NCBI GenBank assembly: GCA_964023275.1
Contig: OZ029916.1
Location: 21,753,889 to 21,817,888 of the forward strand
DNA from: Norana najaformis
Taxonomy: Eukaryota > Annelida > Clitellata > Crassiclitellata > Hormogastridae
Direction of reading: 5' to 3'
Length of the DNA: 64,000 nt
Each line of letters begins with the position of its first letter. Within the stretch, counting starts at the first letter, position 1. The notes beneath the pieces are model-generated. The model did not search any database. It was not told the DNA's origin and saw only the letters and a program-made list of their open reading frames with translations. Positions 12,301 through 24,300 of this stretch are shown here, in pieces. Made by a program: the position numbers and the translations under genes.

Positions 12301-15300
12301 CAATAAGATTTATTATTATTGTTATTTATTCTGGAAGTAGATATGATCCCTTATAAGATTTAGAAAAATGGGTGGAGAAAAAATCGTCTGTAACGGCTAC
12401 ATTACGCCAAGTTCAATCATAGCAAAAGAGCCATGGAAGGTAACGGCAGTGAAGCGCTGAATTATTATTTCTGTTTTTGTTATTATTTTTACCAGAGGTT
12501 AGAATGATCCCTAGGGAACAGAAAAGTACATTAAGGGGTAGATTGTTATTTCTGGGAAATCAGGCTGCATCCCTGATACCATCCGAAAAAGCACCTGAAG
12601 ACAATGGCTTTGTGGTGTTGGACACAGATGGAAAGGATTTTTTTTTATTATTATTATTATTATTCAGCTTATCAGTTTAAGATATTATTATTATTTTGTT
12701 TATTATTATTATTACTGTTGTTACTGCAACTACTACTACTATTATTTTTATTATTTTTTCAAGTATGAAAATAAAGTAACGATGAGAAAGGGAAAATGAA
12801 AACACACAATGATGGTGATGACAATAATTATAATCAGTTCAGAATGATTAGAGTAATCCAGGCCTCCGCTCAAACGTCCGTTTCAAGCAAGCAAAAATTC
12901 TCATTTGTGCCGAGGTTGTTTATGCTGGCCGAGTGGGGCCCTATAAAACTACTGCAAGAGCGTCGTTACTAACGTACCATCGAATATCCGGTACCGTAGT
13001 CGGTCGCCTGAGCGTCTGCAAGGCTCTGTGATAAGTGTTGCTAACTCCCGTCGTGGGATGATGAGGCCGAGGGACAGTCGTCGTCGTCGTTGGATAAACG
13101 ATATTTGTCTTGCAGGAAGTTTGAGGACTGAGTTGCAGCTGCATGCTGTGGAGTCAGATAATACTTCGTATGTGCCTACGATAAGGATGTGAAAAGGATA
13201 CGGCTGATGATGGTGTCGTGCCCTTTGCTTGATATCAAATCTGGGTTCATGCCTTGCAGCATCTGTTCTTGGGCCATGCGTCTGTTTTCTTTGCAATTAT
13301 TCAGCTCATCTTCCCCTCCTCCTTCCCTCCACCACCTTGTGCACTCGTCCACGTCCTCCTTCTCCGCCTCCTCCTCCTCCTTCTCCTCTTTGGTGATCAT
13401 GCACTGCTGAGTCCCCTGGATGCCACACACTTCTCGGTGTTTTCTTTATTAAAGTGAATATGGGATGTTTACAGCGGGAAGGGGGATGCCAATATGGCGT
13501 CCTTCATCATTTTGATATCTCGGCAGACCATAAGATTTGACAAAGTATGTTTAATTATCATGCGTGTGGAATGGCTTGTAATACTGCCAGAGAGTTTGAG
13601 TGCACTGTCGTTTCTCGATACAGCATCTGAGAAGTGCTGTAGATGTAAATATACAGAAAATAGGACATTGGCAAGGACTGGGCATTGGCATATGTTGAGG
13701 ATTACGAGTACATTGTAGGTGCCTTTTACATTCATTTCAGAAATTTCAAAAATGCAAAGATATAATGGCCTACAGGACTATAGGTAAGTGTAACAAGTGG
13801 GATTTCAGTTTTACCTGGTGCAATAAACATCCTATGATAAAGCAGTGGCTGAAACGAATCCCTCTTGTGACATAAGTGCATTTACTTTGATCAATCAGTT
13901 CTACAATCAGCTGTGTCCTGTCAACTAGTTATGTAGGGCTAAAGCAGTGTATGGCATTAAGGCTTCTTGAAGATCACTACTTATTAGGCCTAATAAAACC
14001 AATGTATGGCAGACAGACTTGAATCTGATGACAGTTAAGTTCTGTATCTTGTCTTCCTTTGTTTGCAACCGATGCACAAGATATTACTGATGCAGATAAA
14101 ATTGAAAATGTTCCTTGTGTTCAAGAGTACTTGATTATTAGTGTGTTAGTAATTACATACTTTTCACTTAATGCTGTTCCACAGTCCAAATGACTCACCT
14201 GCTTATATACGTGGGGTAAGTGGTCATTTAGAATTTGTTTTGAAGTCATATGAAATTACAGAATTAGCCCTTAGAAAAGTTCTGCATTCCTGATTTTTCA
14301 AAGCCGTTATTTTTGGTTTTAGTCATCCTTTGTTTCTGTAAACAGTTGTACCAGTAGATAACCATAAGTAATTGTATTGTATGTGTAACCCATAATACCG
14401 GTATTCAGGGTTACCACTTCCCAAGTTGGAAATATATGCCTACATTGTTTACATTATCAGGCATATGACCTTATGCATATATTATTGCAAAAAGAGTTTT
14501 TAGGTTGTTATTATTTTGTCATATATTACCCTTGTTTAGATGCTAGGATTATCTTTCAGTGTAGGGGTTTCATGGTAATTCTTCCTCCTTCAGGTTTTAG
14601 TAGCTTTGGGGTGATGGGTAATTGTTCTAAAAGTTACCATATGCATCTGTTAGACTGTCTAATATATATGCATTTGTAATATACCACATATTAGTTATAA
14701 CTAATTATTTTACCAAGACTATAGGGGCTGCCTGCTCAAATGTCTGGCCATGTGGTCCAAAGCCTGTGAAGCGAAGATAAGATGGCATTCAAATGAAGGC
14801 AGTAATTGAATAATTATGGCTAATTATGTCTTTATATCCTCTTACTAGTTTCTTCCACTAACTTGAATGCTTTGTAAATACTTTATATAGACAGGGCAGA
14901 CTTTATCAGTCTCTTTAGGATGTTCTTGATGCTGTACTTACTGCATCTGCATTCAGACGGACAGTTTTTAGCATCCTTTTTGCTGGAATTGTCCGACTCA
15001 AGTGATACTCAAAGACAAGTGGTTGATAACATCCACAGATGCCTTGCACTCTTCTTTCTAGTGAAAAAATCAAGAAAGTTCACATCATGTATCATCTACT
15101 TTCTAAAATCCCACGATCAACATATGCTCAAGGATGTGGCATTTTTCAGCATTTAATGTATCTTAGAAATTATTTGGTAGGACACTACTGACACAAATAG
15201 AAATATCTTTTGTGACTAATACATTATTCACCACAATTTACTCTGCACCAAGAAACAGAATATAATAAACAAGTTTTTAAATTTTTGTTTACGAATTCAG

Positions 15301-18300
15301 TGACTAACTTTATAATTTCTTCCAACCATCAGAATATCAGTTCCTTTACTGTAACTCAATTTGAAATGAACAAGTAGTGATGTGCATCAGTTATATTTTA
15401 TTGTTGTAATTACTATCATCATTATGATCATCATAGTCATCATTTTATTACTGCTACATTTATAGTTATTACAGGATATAAAGATTATCAGGCAGGCGGC
15501 CAAATGGTAATTTCCTTTCCCTGTAGTCTCGGTGGAATTTATTTTAAAGCCATTGCCTCCATTCTATGGGGTAATAGCCAGTATGTACCATTTGATCTGG
15601 TAAAATTCATGAAGTACCTGTCAAATAGGCTACTTTCATCATGGGGGTGGTTCTCAAATGATTTGACTTTTTTCCCTTATAAGGAATCCTGTTTTAATTA
15701 TGTGTACCAATGCATAATTAACCAAACGCATTTTATGTTTTCTTTTTCCCCATAAAAAATTATCAAAATCATCGTAGGGTTATTAGTGCCGACTTCATAT
15801 GCGGGCTTCCTCTAAAGTAAAAACCTCAGTGTGTGACAAATGATGATGGGTCAGGGATCCTTTTTTAGCAAAACCAAACTGTAGTGGAAATACAGTAATC
15901 ACAACTAGATTACTGTTTGCGCAGTCATTAACCGAGTAATTCAGTTCATTTTACGGCCTGAAAGAGAAACAGTTTCGTTCTTTCTGTTTAGCTTGATTAC
16001 GATTTTGGGAAAATCCTAAAAGTTTGCTTGTTTCTAGTTTTTTCCATGCACTGAGGCACGAAAATTGCAAGCTGCCAGTGGTGAACGAGGAACAGGGAAA
16101 CGGCACCGGCGTCTTAGCAGGAAGTTTGGGAAGTGTGTGGCATTATAATTGACAGTATCCGTTATCATCGTGGGTAATATTCAACAAGTGAATCAGTTTT
16201 CATCTTGGTCACTGAGTGGCTAGGAAATGTAGAGACAAATGTTTGAATTGAATGCACAGGCTACCAGAATATTTTTATTCAAGTTAGTACAGCAGGGTAG
16301 GAAATGGCGAACAGCCGTGTGACATTAGCATCAGGAAGTAAGTCAAGCTGATGCCCTGAAATGTAGGATTTAATGACTTGAGGCAACAGTGCCTTTCCCA
16401 AGCATACTCATCTGAACCTGAACGACGGATTTTGTTTAGGAATGGCAATCATTACTACTGCTTTGCACTACTTTATTACTTTACAAATTTTAGATGAGTA
16501 AAGAAATCGAAAATCTGACCAAGTGATTCACTGAATTTCATTGGCAAAGGAAAGGCGGAGGAGAGCATGATGGATGGCAGCATGTACCAAGAACTTGACC
16601 GACTACAGCTATATAAATACTAGCCTAACCCATGCAGACCATCTGCACTCTGGTGTTCCTTATGGGAAAATCCCGAGTTGCTCCCCATTGCTTAGGGTCA
16701 TTAAAGCCATTGCCAGAAACTCTCCCAATTTTGAAAATATTACCCCAGCATACCTCTGACAAACACAAAACCATTACATAAAAGATCTCCCTCGATAAAT
16801 TCACTGACAAATGAACTGGGCCAAGGCCTTACGATTCCCGTAGAAAACCGTGTAGATTTATATTTACATACATAAGAATGATGAACAGTTTATTATGAAA
16901 CTAATCTAGTCATTCAACAATGTTAATAAATTTCTTTATCCACACTATTTTCTGATCTGGTGAAACGATAGTTAAAGAGTAAAATGACCTTACTCATGAG
17001 AGAGCTACATGAAGGCAAGCATGAATAAATCTGGTTTTGATGAGTAAAGACAAATTCTCTCAAAAGTTTGATAGTTATAGAAAAGCTAATTATCTAAGGA
17101 ATTTTTTTATGTTTAAATTTAAAGGACATGTTAGTATCTGATGGGATAAGTGGTATTCAGAGTATGAAAATAATCTTTGCATTAACCATAACAACCATTC
17201 TAACTTTCACTATTGGATACATTTGCAATATACTATGTATTTGTTTCAAAGATTTGTCAAATGGAGTTTTGTTTCATAACTTCAAGTCCAATCTAAATTA
17301 TAATTTGTAATCAGCCTAGGTTACCATCTATATGTTTGTCTGTTGCTTTTCTGAATCTATGTAGTTGTCCGTACCCTGGTTTATTCTGTTTGTTCATGTA
17401 CAATGGAGAAACTCAATGGTAAATTTGTCCATGAATACAAAAACAGTAAGATCCTTTTCCTGGAGGTGCTTTAATTTCGGCTCCAACTGACATGAAGGCT
17501 TAAGAATAAATGTTCTCCAAAAAATTGTTCAAGTGAAACTTTTCCATTGTGACAGCATTTGGTGTATTTCTGAGAAATGTTGTATTCATTCAGCAATAAA
17601 TTGCACCAGAGTAATTGCAAGTGTGAGTAATATTTCCACATTATATTCCTTAATGCTTTCAAGATTTTTAAGCTGAAAGTTATTAACACCTTTCATTATA
17701 ATTTCTGGAGCATGTTCTTTTATCTATGTAGTTTAGATTGAATAGTCAATTTTTGGTTGCATAGTCAATTTTCTCGTGTGCACAAACTGTGATTGGCCCA
17801 TTTTCTTCAATCTCTATCAGCTTGCTTTCTTTCGGTTCTTCGTGTCTCCTTTGGCTGACTCGTTTGCTCTTTTCTTGCTTCTTTAATCTCTGTCGGCTTG
17901 ATTTCTTTCAGCTTTTCTGCTGTTTGTTTCTCCGCAGACATACTGGCTTACTTCACTCTGCATCTGGCATTCCTGTCACAATTCATCTTGAAACAATAAC
18001 AACAGAAATATTTTGCAGCTAAAACAATGCAACATCACCAGCTAAAATAACTTGTACATGCTACATTTCCTTACATTTTATAGCTTACATAACCTTTGTA
18101 GTCTTTGACATCACACTAACATGAACTATTTTGTGACTGACTGATGCCAGCCAATCAATCAGTCGATTCGTCAATCAAGTAATTTAGGTAAATCAGTGAC
18201 TGTATTCACTGGGAACATGGTTCTGTCAAATATACTGCCCGTTAACTGTGACGGGTAGTTGCAAAATTATATAGTCTATGCTTATTTACATAGCAACTTT

Positions 18301-21300
18301 AACAAATCACTCAGTGGCACTAGAATGTGAAAAAGTGAAGACAGTTGCTGGTTTTAAACCTCATCAAAAATAATTAGGCAACACCAATTCTTTTTATGGG
18401 TGTAAACTTACAGAAATCTGGCACTACGTCATTCGTGTTACCCCAACTGCATGCATCAGACTTATTGATGTCACTAAGGGAGATTTTCACAAACTACAAA
18501 TCGTTGAAACTCTCACGCCAAAGCCATAACTAAGACCCCTAAATATCAGCATACTAAGCCAATATTATATTTATTGCACTGGCTTCCCATTGAGCAAAGA
18601 ATTCATTTCGAAATCTGTTCTACCTAAAGTTCGAAAAGTACTGTTTAAATCAGCCTATCTGTCTGCGTTCCATGCTCACCCCTCACACTAATTGATATTG
18701 CCTTCGATCCTTGGACACTGTGACTCTGGATGTGCCCCGTACCCAAACAGCGTTGGGTTCTCTGACCTTCTCGGTAGCTGGTGCTAAAGTTTGGCATTCA
18801 ATTCAGTTCGTTCTGTTAGTTCTTTGATGCCACTCAGGTCTTAACTAAAGACGCTTCCCTTTCAACTTGCTTACCCACCGAAGTATGAGTACTGGTTTCT
18901 CTGATCTATCGGAATTCGACCCGGCTTCTCCAATGGATTATGATTTTGATTGCATTTTGACTGAAGCGACCCTCGAATGATATCTTGGGCATTTTGATAA
19001 CGGCGCTATAGAAGTCTTTCAGACGTCGGGGAGCCATGGCAACAAAGGCGCCGATGCTCTCACAAGTTTTGGCTCTGTAACGCCGAGGTAGAAGCATGCT
19101 CACACAACTTTTTGGGACAACAGAGATATCTACCTATACCACAGAATAAACATTAATATTATAAAAAATATTATAAAACATTAATATCATAAAAAATACA
19201 GTGATATATACTCTGGTATTACGTCACAAATTTTGCAAATGACGAAATATTCTTTTCCAGTGGTTGCAAAAAATGACAAAAATATTCTTGTAGATTATAT
19301 CGGATATAATGTATAATTTTATCCACCTAAGGTCTGTACTTGGCTGAGGTTGGCTCACACAACTTTTAAACACTTCCAAGTCTTTAGATTTGATTAGCAA
19401 TGACTCTGAACTGTTACGACTTATGTGCGCTGGTTAACTCCAATCTGGTTTATAATTTACATAGAACGCGGACTTGTCTGGATCCAGATTTTGACCTACC
19501 AAACTCAACCTATGAAACAACATTAGTGTGCGAAATTTTCTGTTTGAGCCGCGCCTGTGTATCTTTTGCAGTTACGGATTACGCAATTGCAGCGCCATAC
19601 ATCAGTGGCAGATGGCATTGTAATCTCGACTGATTGACTGACATGGCGGCATGTGTTATTGTCATCTCAGTTGTGCTTGCCATGGCTGAGACGACGACTT
19701 TCTAAAACGATATTTACTACCGAACTTACAATACTTTACATCTTACCATATCATAAAATTAAAGAATGTCATCTTAACATGAAGTAATATCTTACATTTG
19801 GTCCTGTATGTCGCCTTATTTAGCCTATAAGTCTCATATTATTCACCAGAACACTAACTTTTCCCTAAACATCCAGCAGGCAAATTGTCTAAGCTTCAGT
19901 TTCATTTGCATAGGGCTCCACTCAGTTGTGGATTTAGCTATAGGCGTGGGGACGGTTCGCCCGCCCCTGCACCTTTTGGTTATATGCCGGTACCCCTCAG
20001 ACCAGACCTGGGCATGGTGGATTGCCAGATTTTGAATGTGGCGCTCATCTGGAAATGCTCGCCCCCCCACGCAAGCAATCCTGGAGCCGCCACTGGCTCC
20101 ACTGTCGACTCCCAACGTGCCCACTTACAGCTGTAAGCCTTATATATAATGTATATGTAAATTTATGCGTATTTATAGGTAAATATATAAGTTATGTGTA
20201 GTAGCACACTAAGTGTATAATAGAACATTTAGAAGGCGGTTTGCCTAGAAAAACAGCTATGTTTATCGTGTTTAGAAGCGGGTGTCATGTAGAATGGGGA
20301 GATGTTCACGGAAGAGATTTTCATTGACCCTTCGACAACCATTGTATCTACAGAAAAGCTTATGGCCGACATGTCAGCGCTAGCAGGATCTGCCTATTGT
20401 CTTACTCTGTCGGAGGTTATTAACTGACAATGGGTGGATGTCTCAAATGATCTCTAATCGCCTCTGGTCTTTATGAAGAGGGGTAATTGGCTGTGTTGGC
20501 GCCATGCACTGTTGGCCGGCAACTCAACTTTTAAATATACGGAAAGGTTGTGAAGTTTATTAGAATTTTTATTTGTGGGATATAGCACTTTCTTCATGCA
20601 TGTGGCAGTCAGGGTGGTCATTAAGTTTAGGGTTCATAGCACTCTAAAACTTAATGAAAATTGAGTATAAGTTATCTGTTACTTCAGGACAGACACCCGC
20701 AATTGGCATTGAGCAACGGATACAACAGTTGCTAGCTGTTGAAATAGGCCAATACAGTTCCGTAATTGTAGAGGTATAACATCCCAAATGATAATAATAA
20801 ATCAATCAAACGTTCTATGAAACGGCTTGTACCAGTAGTTGGCTGTTTTCGGTTGCTGTTGTGTTTGTGTCATAAACATTTATTTATAAATGTCAATGTT
20901 TAATTATGTGTTGCATGAGTATGTGCTACAAAAGTTTCGCTGTTCAGTTTTACTTGAACAATTTTCGACAGGGAGTTCTACTACATTCAGATGGAGAAGT
21001 ACGCACGTCAGGCCCTTGCGGAGGGTGTCAAAAGTGCAAAAGACTTGGTGGTCACGACTGACGCTGAGCTTTACAGGATTCTTGTTGTCCATTACAATCG
21101 TAACTGCCAGATAGAGGTAAATATCAGAGAAATTGTGATTAGTTACATTAGTTACTTTAAATTGTGTAATCATGTGAATGTGGTTATACAAACCGGTCTA
21201 ATTGGAGCAGATCTTAAAATCTGAATATGGACTTTTTAGATATTTGGATGTAACGAAAAATAAGCGATATTTTCAGAGTGTTTGAGAGTTTGTTTAAGAA

Positions 21301-24300
21301 CACTATTAATTTTTGCAGATAACTTTTTGAAAAATTACTATTCATTCCATTAAGTTTAACATCAAGTAATGTAATGCAGTCTTTTAAATGAATGGTAGCA
21401 AATGCCAGCAATTCAAGTTTTAAGAACTTGCGTGCGACATATCCTACATTCATAATTCCTCCTCTCCCCTTATTTGTCTTGCTGCTCCAATTCCAAACAT
21501 CGTCCACCTTAGCCTTCTGGCTGTCTGCATGCCTGACCCTTGGATCTTAACAAGGAATCCAATCGAATCTGACCCTACCTGTGTGGATAACCGCGGGGGT
21601 GTGACTTAGCCCAGTTCTACGCTTAGAGCCACCCACATCACTCCCCTTCCACTCTCAATGTAAGATGGCCGTTCCATACCATCTCTGTCAATAGTGTGCC
21701 TTCGCTCCAAGGAAGTTTCGGGATTGGCCGCTTCCTTGAGGGAGTCAAGGATGTAAACCTCTGGCTAGGGGTCCGACTGTGCCGCTTCCGCGGTCTCCGG
21801 ATGGGCAGAGTCCTGAGTATGGCCGTTCTCAGAACAGGGCTTGTTCCTTTGCCGGCAATAGCCATTCCCTTTGTGTGTGCCTTCTTTAATATGGGTTTCC
21901 TTTTCACCACCACTCTGCTTCTTGTAACTCTGGAAATACCGCCATGTATATGAGACGCCAGTCGTTCTCTTAGTTCCTGGCAAAGGGGAGTCTTACGGCA
22001 AGTCTCTGTCACTCCTTTCTAGTAGGCTAACTAGGGTATCGGGCAACGCATCGCCCTACTATCACACTTCTCACTCCATTTCCGTGTGTAGGACTCCCAG
22101 CCTCACGCGTGTATGTGTCATGCACCACTGCTTGAGTAGTAAGTTCGCGTACCAGAACTATGTTGGCAATTCCGGACCGAACAACTTAATTATAAATCTA
22201 TTAGGCCTATCCGGGCATCACTGAAATAAAATATTATTCATAAATCTTATCTATAGACAAGCCTTGTGGTCGATTCACCACACCTACCTATCGATTTTGT
22301 TTTGACTGAGCGCCTGTGAATTTAATTGGTTTCTGCGACGTAGAAGAAGATGCAAAGTGGCGGGCTTTCTTTGGGCGCTGTGGAAATCTCGAGTTTACGA
22401 TTACGATAATGTGACAGTATAGGCCTTAGCTGCGAGCCTGCAACGTACGAGAAACGGACAATTGCCGCGTGTTGGGTAATATGTAGGGAGATGTTGCGGT
22501 ACGTTTGCAAACGGTTAGTAATAGCTAAGACTAGTAGGGTTATTGACAATAATTATCGTTTTACATTTACAGTTGTTTGTTTAAGCGATGCTACGTGTTA
22601 CCGCACGCAATGTTGTTTAACCAGTCCTGAGCAAAGCGTTCTGGGGATGTGAGATAAGTTGCTTTGAGGCAAAGCACCTGCCTATAGGCAGCTCACGTGA
22701 CCAGACTGAAGCCAAGAGGATGGCGGAGTAAGAGGAGCTGCGGTGCCTGAGTTCATTTATGTGGGAGATCATGTGACGGGTGAACTGTTGTTGGCTCTTG
22801 ATATAGGCGAGACTTCTTCCAGGGTCGTGGTGTCTGTTAGGGTTCGCGCATCATTTAGGCGATGACGCATAAGAGACGAGTTGGAATTCATCTTGGCAGC
22901 CGGAAATGATGTGGCCGGTTCTCTGATTAAGACGCCTTTGACCTTCGCTAATAATAATTTAATAGCTAGCTGAATGATTCCCACTTAAGTGTGCATTGTT
23001 ATTGTTAGTGGATTTGTTGTTACAGCTGACGATGTTTTTATATACTGTTACCGTCCTCATTCCCATTGAAATTTTCTGCTAAGCGATAATAGAGGAAAGA
23101 ATAGACTTTGAAAAATTCTATAACGAATAACAACTGAAATGAATATTTATTATTGTCACTGTTGGTTATTATTAAGTAAACTGTTCGTCTTGCTGTATTA
23201 AACCCGTTGACCCAAATTTCTTCAAAATCCAATTGGAGATAGCCGAAGCTGTAGCTAGCATCAATAGATTTGCTGGATGTTACCATGAAAGCTGTGCCCT
23301 TGGGTGCATATGGACACGAACAGAACTACGGCCTTGCCTCAGACGGAGCTAATGCCACGAAAAAAGCAAAATTCTGCAATCGTTTCTGTTCCATTCGCAA
23401 CACCGGCGCTTGTTCTGTGGTCGTCTGCTTTGGTTATCTCCTCCCACCCATTCACTCGACCGTTCGCCCCATCAGCCTGGTTCCATCCGCCAAAGTGGTC
23501 GGTTTCCTGCTCCCGCGTTTCTTTGTCCCACCGCGCATTTTCTCCGATTGCTACGCGCGCTTGTTATTCGAGCGGTCTTCACCCGATTTTTGCGAATGAA
23601 TGGCTGTCTGTCCACTGCAAATTGATTGATTGCCTGATTGTTTAATTGACCTTTTCATTCGTCTGTCCGCTTATTCATTTGTTCTGTCGTTCCGTGCGTC
23701 CGTTATACGGTCGACTCAAGAATTACCGACATCATCGCGCGTCGTCTCTGTTTCAGTGGCTCGCTTCACGCATGCGCAGGTGATTAACCGGAATAATGGC
23801 CGCGTTTTCGGTTTATAATAAGTAAGATGAGCGTTGATGTTTATGGTGTGCGGTCGGTTGGAGACAAAATGTGACGGCTTCTGGCAAAACAATAAGTAAT
23901 TTCCCGTAGGACAATTAGCAACAATAAATTGTGACAGGATGACATCAATCATTTCTTTGAGGCGACTATCTGGCGACGATCATAAATTGTCATAAGCGCC
24001 GTAGTTGTGTGGGCTTCCTTGGCTGTTCCGCAACCTGTCGACAAACTGCCCTACGGATAAAAAGGTTCGATGTTTGGTAAGAATACCATTGCACAGTATT
24101 CGCGTCTCTTCGGAGTTAGGCCTAAGTCAAAATTCCGAACAATTCAGGATGATGGGGTAGTTTGGTGGCGACGCGCTGCACGTGCAAAGTGCCAGCGCAT
24201 GAAAGAACAAGCAGGTGTAAAACAGTGCAGTAGAGACTGCTCCTGTCCGTGGCATTCAAGCTGCTTGAATTGTTTGCTGCAGCCGACGGGAAGATGTGAA

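Larger units (their letters stand above)
7178..20971 (+). other. PROX intron 2 (13.8 kb)
   Basis: Large phase-2 intron inside the homeo-Prospero domain. It contains, in order: a (GTAT)n repeat, a CpG-rich island with CAG and 21-bp repeats (8430-9100), the second 70-bp repeat, a decayed reverse-transcriptase fragment (11310-12052), trinucleotide tracts, a CCT-rich tract (13310-13395), a LINE C-terminal remnant (18545-18860) and a hAT-type MITE (19923-20095). The stretches 9450-11300 and 13400-18540 show nothing I can identify. Confidence 0.85.

Noticed and set aside
21638-22012. Arg/Lys-rich 124-codon minus frame as a gene
   Set aside because: Low complexity, no motif, and it lies within sequence that seems to interrupt a LINE; kept only as a finding.
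23270-23818. Overlapping plus-strand frames of about 100 codons in PROX intron 3
   Set aside because: All three frames are open because the segment is C/T- and CpG-rich, and no frame shows motifs or splice context.
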